Both the position numbers and the translations under genes were made by a program. From Cupriavidus sp. WKF15 (GTDB lineage: Bacteria; Pseudomonadota; Gammaproteobacteria; Burkholderiales; Burkholderiaceae), in the NCBI RefSeq assembly GCF_029278605.1, contig NZ_CP119573.1, positions 2,232,001 to 2,296,000 on the forward strand: 64,000 nucleotides of DNA, given 5' to 3'. The notes beneath the pieces were generated by a model that ran no database searches, had not been told where the DNA came from, and worked only from the letters and a program-made list of their open reading frames with translations. Positions 45,986 through 54,245 of the stretch are shown one piece after another. Position 1 is the stretch's first letter. Each line of letters starts with the position of its first letter.

Positions 45986-46993
45986 ATGGGCATCGACCTT
46001 TCCCTCCTCTGGATCCTCATCATTTTCTTCGGCGTGATGATGTACGTCGTCATGGACGGCTTCGACCTGGGCATCGGCATGCTGTTTCCGTTCGTGCCCG
46101 ACCGCCATGACCGGGACGTGATGATGAACACCGTGGCCCCGGTCTGGGACGGCAACGAGACCTGGCTGGTGCTCGGCGGCGCGGGGCTGCTGGCGGCGTT
46201 CCCGCTCGCCTATTCGGTGGTGCTGAGCGCGCTCTACCTGCCGCTCATGCTGATGCTGCTGGGGCTGATCTTCCGCGGCGTGGCCTTCGAGTTCCGCTTC
46301 AAGGCCAATGACCGCGAGCGCCCGGTGTGGGATGCCGCCTTCATCGGCGGCTCGCTCACGGCATCGTTCTTCCAGGGCGTGGCGCTGGGCGCGTATATCG
46401 ACGGCATCCGCATGGAAGGCCACCGTTTTGCCGGCGGGCCGCTGGACTGGCTGGCGCCCTTCCCGCTGTTCTGCGGCGTGGGCGTGGTCGTGGCCTACAC
46501 GGTGCTCGGCAGCACCTGGCTGATCATGAAGACCGAAGGCGGCCTGCAACAGCGCATGGTGCGGCTGACCGGCACGCTGGGCTGGGTGCTGCTGGCCGTG
46601 ATCGCGGCCATCAGCGTGTGGACCCCGCTCACGCACCCGGAGATTGCCGAGCGCTGGTTCCGCCTGCCGAACCTGGTGTGGTTCTCGCCGGTGCCGCTGC
46701 TGGTGGTGCTGTGCGTGCTCGGGCTGATGCGTTCGCTGCGGCAGTCGCCCAATATGGCTCCGTTCCTGTACGCGCTGGCCCTGGTGTTCCTGGGCTATAC
46801 GGGGCTGGCCATCAGCGTCTGGCCCAATATCATCCCGCCCGGCATCTCGATCTGGGATGCCGCCGCGCCGCCGCAGAGCCAGGGCTTCGCGCTGGTGGGC
46901 GCGCTCTTCATCATCCCGTTCATCCTGATGTACACGGTCTGGGCCTACTACGTGTTCCGCGGCAAGGTCCGCCACGGCGAGGGGTACCACTGA
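45986..46993 (+). CDS. cydB: Cytochrome bd-type quinol oxidase subunit II
   Basis: A 335-residue membrane partner of CydA with about eight to nine spans. Characteristic N-terminal MMYVVMDGFDLGIGMLFPF, NTVAPVWDGNETWLVLGGAGLLAAFP, FRGVAFEFRFK and C-terminal PFILMYTVWAYYVFRGKV. Needed for assembly of the heme b595/d site. It begins 4 bp after cydA, and its stop overlaps the start of the small third gene, so translation is coupled. Confidence 0.96.
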   Translation: MGIDLSLLWILIIFFGVMMYVVMDGFDLGIGMLFPFVPDRHDRDVMMNTVAPVWDGNETWLVLGGAGLLAAFPLAYSVVLSALYLPLMLMLLGLIFRGVAFEFRFKANDRERPVWDAAFIGGSLTASFFQGVALGAYIDGIRMEGHRFAGGPLDWLAPFPLFCGVGVVVAYTVLGSTWLIMKTEGGLQQRMVRLTGTLGWVLLAVIAAISVWTPLTHPEIAERWFRLPNLVWFSPVPLLVVLCVLGLMRSLRQSPNMAPFLYALALVFLGYTGLAISVWPNIIPPGISIWDAAAPPQSQGFALVGALFIIPFILMYTVWAYYVFRGKVRHGEGYH

Positions 46994-47136
46994 TGCGCTC
47001 CCAAACAGGCGGCGCTCGCCTGTGGCTCAGGCGCGTTGGCTGGCTCCTGCTGATCTGGGCGGCCAGCGTTGCGCCACTGGGCGTAGCAGCCTGGCTGCTG
47101 CGGCTGCTGATGGCTGGCGCCGGCTTCCACCGCTGA
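46993..47136 (+). CDS. DUF2474 small membrane protein of the cyd operon
   Basis: A 47-residue protein whose ATG shares a base with the cydB stop codon (TGATG). One hydrophobic span at about 17-40 (GWLLLIWAASVAPLGVAAWLL) follows a basic N-terminus. DUF2474 proteins sit after cydB in many proteobacteria and probably act like CydX as an accessory subunit that stabilises the oxidase. Function inferred from position and size. Confidence 0.82.
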   Translation: MRSQTGGARLWLRRVGWLLLIWAASVAPLGVAAWLLRLLMAGAGFHR

Positions 47137-47205
47137 TCTGCACGGCATGCTCCGGCGCCCGCCGGACCTTGCCACTTCCTTCCCCATACCGATACCGATC
47201 CTGAC

Positions 47206-47231
47206 GGCCGCGCGGCACTGCCCGCGCGGCC
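47206..47231 (+). terminator. Strong hairpin after the cyd operon
   Basis: The perfect 10-bp stem GGCCGCGCGG/CCGCGCGGCC with a 6-nt loop lies 69 bp after the last cyd gene and is followed by TTGT. The rest of the 290-bp gap to 47427 shows no gene. Confidence 0.65.
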
Positions 47232-47426
47232 TTGTCACGCCTGCATTGTCTGCAATGTCCGCAAGATTCCGAATACCGGAATCAGGATTCTTTGCCCCTC
47301 TGTCACCCCGGTGACAACCGCCCCTCTTACTCTGCGAGCGCATTGCCGGGTGCCCAGCCCGCCAGGCAATGCCAGGCGCGCAGCCGCGCAGACCGAACAC
47401 CCCTATTCCCTGAAGAGAGCTCGATC

Positions 47427-47639
47427 ATGACAAACCCACTCAGCATCCTGGCGCGCTCGCGCTGGATAGGCGCCGTCCTGCTGTGCACGGCACTGACCGC
47501 CTGCGGCGGCGACGGCGCGGACAACGGTGGACAGGGGACCCTCACCCCCAGCAGTGCGGGGCAAAACGCGAATCAGGGCGGTGGCGACCAGCCCAACCAG
47601 CCGCCTGCCGCCAAGCCGGTCATGCGCTGCGCGCCCTGA
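47427..47639 (+). CDS. Very small predicted lipoprotein
   Basis: A 70-residue protein with a signal peptide and lipobox LTAC (Cys26), then a Gly/Asn/Gln/Pro-rich tail without secondary structure. The ATG at 47427 has GAGAG upstream. It lies 66 bp before the phospholipase C gene in the same direction and could be co-expressed. Function unknown; such tails often tether or decorate the envelope. Confidence 0.68.
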   Translation: MTNPLSILARSRWIGAVLLCTALTACGGDGADNGGQGTLTPSSAGQNANQGGGDQPNQPPAAKPVMRCAP

Positions 47640-47705
47640 ACGGCGCCGGCCCGGTTCCCAGACACATACGCCGCCCACCACCAACCTATCCGGCTACCGA
47701 ACCCC

Positions 47706-49850
47706 ATGAACTCCAACAGCAGACGCAATTTCCTCAAGCTCGCCGGCACCGGCGCCGCCGCCACCGCCGCGCTGGCCGCCTTTCCGCCCGCGATCCGGCG
47801 AGCGCTCGCCATCCCGGCGAACAATGCCACCCGCTCCATCCGCGACGTGGAGCACGTGGTGATCCTGATGCAGGAAAACCGTTCGTTTGACAACTATTTC
47901 GGTACGCTCAGGGGCGTACGCGGATTTGGCGACAGGTTCCCGATCCCGCTCGCGGGCGGGCTCAATGCGTTCCAGCAGACGTATATCAGCAATGGCGCCA
48001 GCCGCATGGTGTTGCCCTACCACCTGGACAGCACTGCCGGCAATGCGCAGCGCGTCAGCGGCACGCCGCACAGCTACCCCGACGCCCAGAACGCCTGGGA
48101 CCTGGGCCGGATGAACAGGTGGCCCACCTACAAGAAGACGCAGTCGATGGGCTACTACACCGAAGCCGAGGCCGATTTCCAGTTCGCGCTGGCCAATGCC
48201 TTCACGATCTGCGACGCCTACCACTGCTCCTTCCATGGCGGCACCAATACCAACCGGCTGTTCCACTGGACCGGCACCAACGATCCGACCGGAGCGATGG
48301 GCGGCCCCGTCATCGACAATAGCGGCGACTCGCTCGACGCCACCACAGTCAGCTACCGCTGGACCACCTACCCGGAACGCCTGCAAGCCGCCGGCGTGAG
48401 CTGGAAGGTCTACCAGAACCTGCCGGACAACTTCACCGACAATCCGCTGGCCGGCTTCAAGCAGTACCGCGACGCCAACGCCGCCCGCGGCAACCAGCCG
48501 AACGGCAGCCCGTACCCGCCGTACAGCCCCGCCGACGAGGCCGTCAGCCCGCTGCTCAAGGGCATTGGCAATACCATGCCCGACGGCGGATTCCTGCAGG
48601 CGCTGAAGGACGATATTGCGGCGGGCACGCTGCCGCAGGTGTCATGGATCGTGGCCCCCGCGACCTACTCGGAGCACCCCGGGCCGTCCAGCCCGGTGCA
48701 GGGTGCCTGGTACACGCAGGAAGTCCTGAACGCGCTGACCGACAATCCGCATGTGTGGAGCAAGACCGTGCTGCTGGTCAATTTCGACGAGAACGACGGC
48801 TTCTTCGACCACGTGCCGCCTCCCTGTGCGCCGGCGTACGAGAACGGGGTACTGGCTGGCGCCTCCACCGTGTCGACGGCCGGCGAATATCACACCGACC
48901 AGAAGCCGTACGGTCCCGGCCCGCGCGTGCCGATGTATGTGCTCTCGCCGTGGAGCCGCGGTGGCTGGGTCAACTCGCAGGTGTTCGACCATACTTCGGT
49001 GCTGCGCTTCCTGGAGGCCCGCTTTGGCGTGCAGGAGCCCAATATCAGCGCCTATCGCCGCGCGGTGGCCGGCGACCTGACCTCCGCCTTCAACTTTCTC
49101 AATCCCAACTCCGGCGCGGTACCTTCCCTGCCCAACCGCGACAAGATCAGCGCCGACGCCATCCGTACCGCGCAGGGTGCCCTGCCCCAGGTGCCGTTGC
49201 CGTCGGCGGACAGCCAGCAGATGCCGGCCCAGCAGACAGGCGTACGGCCCTCGCGCGCCCTGCCCTACGAGCTGCATGTCAGCGCCCGCGAAGACGCCGC
49301 CGCGCGCAAGCTGTGGCTGCTTTTCAGCAATACCGGCACGCAGGCCGCCGTGTTCCATGTTTACGACCGCCTGCACCTGGACCGCGTCCCGCGCCGCTAT
49401 ATGGTGGAGGCAGGCAAGGACCTGAACGGCAGCTGGGACACATTCGCCGCCGACAGCGGCAAGTATGACCTGTGGGTGCTCGGTCCCAACGGATTCCACC
49501 GCGCGTTCAGCGGCGACGTCAGTGCCGTGGCGGCCGCCGGTGCCAGCGCGCCGGAGATCCGGGTGTGTTACGACATTGCCAACGCGGCCGTGTACCTGAC
49601 CATGATCAACACCGGCAGCGCCCCTTGCACCTTTACGGTCCGGCCCAATGCCTATCGTACCGACGGGCCCTGGTCCTACGAGATTCCCGCCGGCAAGCAG
49701 TTGGAACAGCACTGGCCGGTGGGCAGGCAGGGCAACTGGTACGACTTCAGCGTGACCACGGCGCAAGGCGGCTTCACGCGCCGCTTCGCCGGGCGGATCG
49801 AGACCGGCCAAGACAGTGTGTCGGATCCCGCAATGGGCACGGGAGGCTGA
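47706..49850 (+). CDS. Tat-exported phosphocholine-specific phospholipase C
   Basis: A 714-residue bacterial phospholipase C of the PlcN/PlcH type, which cleaves phosphatidylcholine and related lipids outside the cytoplasm. Twin-arginine signal at residues 1-36 (NSRRNFLKLAGTG). The catalytic phosphoesterase domain (about 45-500) has the hallmark HVVILMQENRSFDNYFGTL, FHGGTNTNRLF, a VNFDENDGFFDHVPPP metal-binding stretch and PWSRGGWV. Two C-terminal DUF756-type beta domains follow (about 510-600 and 610-700). No PlcR chaperone gene is adjacent. Possible roles are phosphate or choline scavenging. Confidence 0.95.
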   Translation: MNSNSRRNFLKLAGTGAAATAALAAFPPAIRRALAIPANNATRSIRDVEHVVILMQENRSFDNYFGTLRGVRGFGDRFPIPLAGGLNAFQQTYISNGASRMVLPYHLDSTAGNAQRVSGTPHSYPDAQNAWDLGRMNRWPTYKKTQSMGYYTEAEADFQFALANAFTICDAYHCSFHGGTNTNRLFHWTGTNDPTGAMGGPVIDNSGDSLDATTVSYRWTTYPERLQAAGVSWKVYQNLPDNFTDNPLAGFKQYRDANAARGNQPNGSPYPPYSPADEAVSPLLKGIGNTMPDGGFLQALKDDIAAGTLPQVSWIVAPATYSEHPGPSSPVQGAWYTQEVLNALTDNPHVWSKTVLLVNFDENDGFFDHVPPPCAPAYENGVLAGASTVSTAGEYHTDQKPYGPGPRVPMYVLSPWSRGGWVNSQVFDHTSVLRFLEARFGVQEPNISAYRRAVAGDLTSAFNFLNPNSGAVPSLPNRDKISADAIRTAQGALPQVPLPSADSQQMPAQQTGVRPSRALPYELHVSAREDAAARKLWLLFSNTGTQAAVFHVYDRLHLDRVPRRYMVEAGKDLNGSWDTFAADSGKYDLWVLGPNGFHRAFSGDVSAVAAAGASAPEIRVCYDIANAAVYLTMINTGSAPCTFTVRPNAYRTDGPWSYEIPAGKQLEQHWPVGRQGNWYDFSVTTAQGGFTRRFAGRIETGQDSVSDPAMGTGG

Positions 49851-50045
49851 CGTCGCCGCGCCCGCGGGCCGGCGTGCCGCCCGATGACTCCCCTCTCCCA
49901 TGACGGCAGAGGGGCCTGGAAGGGGAATCCGTGTTGGTATCGGGAAATGCCACGGGAAGGCCGTAGCCGTTCTGTCATCTTGGACCGCTAGACTGCGCGG
50001 TCGCAGCGCGTCTGCCGCCTTCCAGCCCCGTTTCCCGGAACCACC

Positions 50046-50933
50046 ATGCTCGGCGACCTTCTCACGACCTTCTTCGAAGTGGCTCGCCAGTGCAGCATTA
50101 CCACGGCCGCCAGGCAGCTCGGCGTCAGCCAGCCCACGGTCACGGCGCGCATCCGCCAGCTGGAGGATGCCTATGGCGTGGAGCTGTTCTATCGCCGCGC
50201 GAGCCGGATCGACCTGAGCGACGTCGGCGTCGCGCTGATGCCGGTGGTGGAGCAGTTGATGCAACAGGAAAGCAATGCCGACTATCTGCTGCGCAACGCA
50301 GGAAACCTGCGTTTCGGCAACCTGCGCATCGGCGCGACCGGGCCTTACTACATCCTGCGCAGCGTGGCCGCGTTCCGGCAACGCTATCCCGCGGTCGAGG
50401 TCAGCATCGAGATCGGCAACTCGCAGCAGATGATCGAAGCGCTGCTGGAGTACCGCATCGACGCCGCGGTCTCCTCGCACGCCGTGGAGGATGCCAGGCT
50501 GGCACGTACCCGCCTGGCTTCCGATCCGATGGTGCTTGTCGTTCACGCGGACCACCCCTTCGCACGCCTGCCCCATGTCGATATCGCCCGGCTCGCCGAT
50601 TGCCACCTGCTCGTGCGCGAACATGGTTCGATGACGCGCCAGGCCACCGAGGCCGCACTGGCCGCCTGCGGCCATGAACTGCCGCGCCACATGGTCATCG
50701 GCAGCCGCGAGGCCATCTACGAAGCCATTCGCCAGAACCTTGGCGCCAGCGTCGTGCCCGCCGGCGAAGTGCCGCGCGACCCGGCACTGCGCATGGTGCC
50801 GTTCACGCAGCGTCCGCCCATCCTGCACGAGTACCTGTACTGCCTGGAAAGCCGGCGCCATACGCGTCTGGTAGGCGCCTTTCTCGAATGCGTGGAAGCG
50901 CAGGCGCCTGATCTGCAGGCACGGGTTGCCTGA
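50046..50933 (+). CDS. LysR-family transcriptional regulator
   Basis: A 295-residue LysR protein. Winged helix-turn-helix about 1-60 (TTAARQLGVSQPTVTARIRQLEDAYG), effector domain about 85-290 (LRIGATGPYYILRSVAAFRQRYP). The C-terminus resembles regulators of 2-aminoethylphosphonate or other phosphonate genes, but the resemblance is weak. It lies between the phospholipase C gene and a peptidase-like gene, all on the plus strand; the target is not evident. Confidence 0.9.
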   Translation: MLGDLLTTFFEVARQCSITTAARQLGVSQPTVTARIRQLEDAYGVELFYRRASRIDLSDVGVALMPVVEQLMQQESNADYLLRNAGNLRFGNLRIGATGPYYILRSVAAFRQRYPAVEVSIEIGNSQQMIEALLEYRIDAAVSSHAVEDARLARTRLASDPMVLVVHADHPFARLPHVDIARLADCHLLVREHGSMTRQATEAALAACGHELPRHMVIGSREAIYEAIRQNLGASVVPAGEVPRDPALRMVPFTQRPPILHEYLYCLESRRHTRLVGAFLECVEAQAPDLQARVA

Positions 50934-51001
50934 ACGATGCGAGGTGTGCGCTGCCCTGCCGCCACGTGGCCGCCATGCCGCCCAGCGCCTATATTGGTGC
51001 C

Positions 51002-52024
51002 ATGAGCGAGCACGCCGCTTTTGCCGAATACGAACAGTTGCTGGGCCTCCTGGATGCCGGCAGCCGCGTGCTGGACGCGCGCACGGTCTGCGAAACCTCG
51101 GTGCGCGGCCATCGTTTCTCGGTCTACGCTGCCACGGTGGGCACCACCGCGCCCAATGCGCCGGCGATCGGCATTTTCGGAGGCATTCACGGCCTGGAGC
51201 GCATCGGCACGCAACTCGTGCTGGACTACCTGCGCTCGCTGCTGAGCCGGCTCGAGTGGGACGAGCTGTTGCACGAGGAGCTGCAGTCGGTGCGGCTGGT
51301 CTTCATGCCCATCGTCAATCCGGGCGGCATGTGGGCCACCACCCGCGCCAACCCGAATGGCGTGGACCTGATGCGCAACGCGCCGCAGGACGCCGACGCG
51401 CACGTGCCGTTCCTGGCGGGCGGCCAGCGTATCGGCGCCTGGCTGCCATGGTTCCGTGGCCGGGCCGGCCGCCCCATGGAGGCAGAAAGCCTGGCCTTGC
51501 TGAGTGTGGTCCAGGACGAACTGCTGTCGCGGCCGCTCAGCTTCGCGGTCGACTGCCACTCCGGCTACGGCTGGCGCGACAGCATCTGGTTTCCGTATGC
51601 GCGCACGCACAGTCCCATGCCGCACCTGCCCGAAATGTACCTGCTGAAGACCATGTTCGAGCAGGCGCACCCGCACCATGGCTACGCCTTCGAGCCACAG
51701 AGCCACCAGTATCTGCTGCACGGCGACCTGTGGGACTACGCGTATGACCTGACACCGCCCCACAACCTGTTCCTGCCGATGACGCTGGAGCTTGGCTCAT
51801 GGCTGTGGATCAAGAAGAATCCGCGACAGCTGTTCTCGCGCGAGGGCATCTTCAACCCGATCAAGGCGCACCGCACCGCGCGGGTCCTGCGCCGCCATGT
51901 GAGCCTGTTCGATTTCCTGGGCCGCATCGCCTTTGCGCCGCAGCGCTGGTTGCCGACGGGCGAGCGCCGCGCACAGTTGCAGGAACAGGCGCTGGCTCAC
52001 TGGCACCAGCGCCCGGGGCCATGA
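51002..52024 (+). CDS. M14-family zinc carboxypeptidase-like protein
   Basis: A 340-residue predicted metallo-carboxypeptidase or deacylase. Zinc ligands are visible as His-x2-Glu in FGGIHGLERIGTQ (about residue 62) and a distal His in VDCHSGYGW (about 187). The general-base Glu is likely in MTLELGSW (about 264), and the Arg/Asn substrate stretch in NPNGVDLMRNAP. No signal peptide, so cytoplasmic. I chose ATG 51002; an upstream GTG (50966) and ATG (50975) are in frame but no start has a clear ribosome site. Its stop overlaps the next start by 4 bp. Confidence 0.82.
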   Translation: MSEHAAFAEYEQLLGLLDAGSRVLDARTVCETSVRGHRFSVYAATVGTTAPNAPAIGIFGGIHGLERIGTQLVLDYLRSLLSRLEWDELLHEELQSVRLVFMPIVNPGGMWATTRANPNGVDLMRNAPQDADAHVPFLAGGQRIGAWLPWFRGRAGRPMEAESLALLSVVQDELLSRPLSFAVDCHSGYGWRDSIWFPYARTHSPMPHLPEMYLLKTMFEQAHPHHGYAFEPQSHQYLLHGDLWDYAYDLTPPHNLFLPMTLELGSWLWIKKNPRQLFSREGIFNPIKAHRTARVLRRHVSLFDFLGRIAFAPQRWLPTGERRAQLQEQALAHWHQRPGP

Positions 52025-52773
52025 CGGACTGGATCTTCCTGCGCGGCCTCACGCGTGAAAGCCGGCACTGGGGCACGCTGGCCCAGCGCTGGCAGGCGGC
52101 CGGCCTGGGCCGGCCGCTGGCCGTGGACCTGCCCGGCAATGGCAGTCTTTGTCATGAGAGATCACCCGCAAGCGTGCAGGGGCTCGTGGGTTCGGTGCGG
52201 GACAGTCTGCGACAAGCGGGAGGGCCGCGGCGCAGCCGCGTGCTGGCGATGTCGCTGGGCGCCATGGTGGCGGCGGAATGGGCACGCCAGTATCCCGACG
52301 AAGTGGCGGCGCTCGTGCTGGTCAATACCAGCATGCGCCCCTTCAGCACCACGACGCATCGACTGCGTGCCGCCAACTGGCCCGGCCTGCTGCACATGGC
52401 CGCCAGCTGGGCAGACCGGGATTATTGCGAGCGCACCATCCACCGGCTGACCTGCGCGCGGACGGATACCAGGGAGGCCGACATCCTGGCGTGGAAGCAG
52501 ATCGCGGCAACCGCGCCGGTCAGCCGAAGCTCGGCACTGCGGCAATTGCTGGCGGCTGCCCGTTACCGCGCCGGGCGCCGGGCGCCCTGTGCGTCCATGC
52601 TGCTGATCGCCTCGGATGCCGACCGCCTGGTCGACCCGGTCTGTTCGGCACAACTCGCGCACAGGTGGAATATGCCGCTGCTGCGCCACCCATGGGCGGG
52701 CCACGACCTGCCCCACGATGATCCGGACTGGCTGTGCGAGATGGTCGCGCGCCGGCTCACGGTTGCGGCATGA
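52021..52773 (+). CDS. Alpha/beta hydrolase
   Basis: A 250-residue hydrolase starting within the stop of the M14 gene (ATGA overlap), so the two are translationally coupled. It has an early FLRGLTRESRHWG oxyanion region, the nucleophile elbow AMSLGAM (Ser about 78), an acid residue in IASDADRLVDP (about 200) and His in WAGHDLPHDDP (about 227). Substrate unknown; coupling to a peptidase-like enzyme suggests consecutive steps on one compound. Its 3' end overlaps the convergent TetR gene by 17 bp. Confidence 0.87.
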   Translation: MTDWIFLRGLTRESRHWGTLAQRWQAAGLGRPLAVDLPGNGSLCHERSPASVQGLVGSVRDSLRQAGGPRRSRVLAMSLGAMVAAEWARQYPDEVAALVLVNTSMRPFSTTTHRLRAANWPGLLHMAASWADRDYCERTIHRLTCARTDTREADILAWKQIAATAPVSRSSALRQLLAAARYRAGRRAPCASMLLIASDADRLVDPVCSAQLAHRWNMPLLRHPWAGHDLPHDDPDWLCEMVARRLTVAA

Positions 52774-53326
52774 CCCCGGCCAGCACGGCCGCAGCGGCCT
52801 CGAGCCGCTCATGCGTGCCGAACAGCCGAGCGGCCATCAGCCCGTTGTGCAGCGCGCCGTAGACGACCTGGGCCAGTTGCGCGGGCGGCACCGGATACGG
52901 GGTGTCGCGCAGCGGCTGCGCCCGCTCGAACAGGCCGGCCAGCCATTGCTCGTGCATGCGGACGTACTCGCGCATGGTGGTACGCACCGGCTCGGATAGC
53001 GACAGCACATCGGCCGACAGCATTCCCACCAGGCAAGCCTGGTCGGTGCCGAAGCCCGTGCGGATCGGTTCCAGGTATTGCCGTGCCTGTTCCGCCGGGG
53101 GCAGGCTGGTATCGATCGCGCGGATGCGTTCGCAGGTGCGGGCGCTGTATTCGCGCACCGCTTCCAGCACCAGATCGTCCTTGGACGGGAAATAGTAGTG
53201 AATGCTCGAGGTCTTGACGCCAACCAGCTCGGCCAGGTCGCGATAGCTGAAGCCGTTGAACCCCTTGCGACGGATCAGCACCAGCGTGTGCTCGATCAGT
53301 TGTTCGCGTACGGATAGTGATTTCAT
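52757..53326 (-). CDS. TetR-family regulator, copy 1 of the duplicated operon
   Basis: A 189-residue TetR repressor from ATG 53326. The helix-turn-helix (about 10-55) contains YRDLAELVGVKTSSIHYYFP, nearly identical to TetR copy 2 (54527-55093), so both should recognise the same operator. The C-terminal ligand domain (about 60-189) diverges more between copies, so they may answer different ligands. It is the third gene after the repeat protein and the 33-residue membrane protein in copy 1. The likely operators lie at 54196-54209 and 54317-54338. Confidence 0.9.
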   Translation of the reverse strand: MKSLSVREQLIEHTLVLIRRKGFNGFSYRDLAELVGVKTSSIHYYFPSKDDLVLEAVREYSARTCERIRAIDTSLPPAEQARQYLEPIRTGFGTDQACLVGMLSADVLSLSEPVRTTMREYVRMHEQWLAGLFERAQPLRDTPYPVPPAQLAQVVYGALHNGLMAARLFGTHERLEAAAAVLAGVMPQP

Positions 53327-53355
53327 GGCTTCAGACTCCCTGCAATCTCTGCCGG

Positions 53356-53457
53356 TCAGGCCGGCAGCGTTTGCGCGACCAGCGTGATGAGCGAACCGCT
53401 GAAGAGGCAGAGCCCCACCCATCCGACCAGTATCAGTGCGCTGTCACGCAGATTCAT
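53356..53457 (-). CDS. 33-residue membrane protein, copy 1
   Basis: The small gene starts at ATG 53457 with AAGGGGAAC upstream and encodes 33 residues with one hydrophobic span (ALILVGWVGLCLFSGSLITL). Its counterpart at 55270-55371 has the same length and the shared pattern MNLRDS-x-[LI]-x-L-x-GW ... SGS-x-IT ... AQ-x-LP, with substitutions throughout, so the reading frame is under selection. It lies between the DPYTDGA repeat protein and TetR genes in both copies. Probably an inner-membrane peptide of unknown role. Confidence 0.72.
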   Translation of the reverse strand: MNLRDSALILVGWVGLCLFSGSLITLVAQTLPA

Positions 53458-53507
53458 GATGTTCCCCTTGGGACCGGGCGCAGCACGGCCCGCTGTTGAT
53501 GTCAGCT

Positions 53508-53525
53508 GGCCGGCCATTGCCGGCC
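53508..53525 (-). terminator. Hairpin after the repeat-protein gene, copy 1
   Basis: The 7-bp perfect stem GGCCGGC/GCCGGCC with a 4-nt loop lies 8 bp beyond the repeat-gene stop. A hairpin occupies the same place in copy 2 (55433-55453). It may lower expression of, or protect mRNA upstream of, the membrane-protein and TetR genes. Confidence 0.5.
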
Positions 53526-53532
53526 GCTCTGA

Positions 53533-54120
53533 TCAGGCGAGTGCGCCGTCGGTGTACGGGTCAAACTTGCCGACCTTGGCGCCGTCCGTGTACGGATCGA
53601 CAGTGCGTGCCGGCGATGCCGAAACGCCACCGGTGTTCAGGCCGGCTACCGTGCGGGCGCCGTCGGTGTACGGGTCAAACTTGCCAACCTTGGCGCCGTC
53701 CGTGTACGGGTCCACGCTGCGTGCCGGCGATGCCGAAACGCCGCCCGTGTTCAGGCCGGCTACCGTGCGGGCGCCGTCGGTGTACGGGTCAAACTTGCCG
53801 ACCTTGGCACCGTCCGTGTAGGGGTCGACGGTACGTGCGGGCGATGCCGAAACGCCGCCCGTGTTCAGGCCGGCTATCGTGCGGGCGCCGTCGGTGTACG
53901 GATCAGTCTTGCCAACGCGGGCGCCGTCGGTGTACGGGTCGTACTTGCCGATCTTCGCGCCGTCGGTGAACGGATCGGTTTTGCCGACGCGGTAGTTGTA
54001 GCCATACGTGTCACCGGCGGAACGGCTGCCCTGCGGCGCGGCGGCCTGGGCGACGCCTGCGGCGAGCGCGGCGGCAAGGGTGACTGCAGTGATGACGGTC
54101 TTGGCGAACTTGGCTTGCAT
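53533..54120 (-). CDS. Exported DPYTDGA-repeat protein, copy 1
   Basis: A 195-residue protein of unknown function. The start at ATG 54120 has AAGGAG at proper spacing; the open frame to 54306 crosses the promoter and terminator region and is not used. Signal peptide 1-27. From about residue 45 on it is almost wholly repeats: single DP[FY]TDGA motifs joined by KIGKY or RVGKT, then three 38-residue units of form DPYTDGAKVGKFDPYTDGA plus a RTVAGLNTGGVSASPAR linker. Nine DP[FY]TDGA motifs rich in Asp, Tyr and Thr could bind metal ions or cell-wall polymers; this is speculation. It is first in operon copy 1. Confidence 0.88.
   Translation of the reverse strand: MQAKFAKTVITAVTLAAALAAGVAQAAAPQGSRSAGDTYGYNYRVGKTDPFTDGAKIGKYDPYTDGARVGKTDPYTDGARTIAGLNTGGVSASPARTVDPYTDGAKVGKFDPYTDGARTVAGLNTGGVSASPARSVDPYTDGAKVGKFDPYTDGARTVAGLNTGGVSASPARTVDPYTDGAKVGKFDPYTDGALA
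53543..53930. repeat. 114-bp tandem coding repeats, copy 1
   Basis: Three units of exactly 114 bp (starting at 53566, 53680 and 53794) with partial flanks encode the 38-residue protein repeats. They are almost identical at DNA level, including third codon positions, which points to recent duplication or gene conversion and likely copy-number variation. Confidence 0.8.
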
Positions 54121-54195
54121 GATGGACTCCTTGGCTGGCGCCCCCCACAGGGGCGCCTGGGTTCGGTTCAATTTCAGGTCTTCTTTTGATCCCGC

Positions 54196-54209
54196 ATCTA
54201 CTAGTAGAT
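54196..54209. promoter_or_regulatory. Palindromic operator before the repeat-protein gene, copy 1
   Basis: ATCTACTAGTAGAT is a perfect 14-bp palindrome. On the minus strand it overlaps the -10 region of a weaker promoter candidate (TTGAAC at 54225-54220, 16 bp, TAGTAG), just downstream of the terminator at 54224-54245. The identical palindrome recurs at 56089-56102, so it is a probable TetR site. Confidence 0.68.
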
Positions 54210-54223
54210 AGATAACCGGGTTC

Positions 54224-54245
54224 AAAAAAAGACCGTCTTCACGGT
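54224..54245 (-). terminator. Rho-independent terminator between two promoters, copy 1
   Basis: The 5-bp stem ACCGT/ACGGT (54245-54232, loop GAAG) is followed on the minus strand by C and seven T. It ends the short leader or sRNA before the second operator and the repeat-protein gene. Confidence 0.7.
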
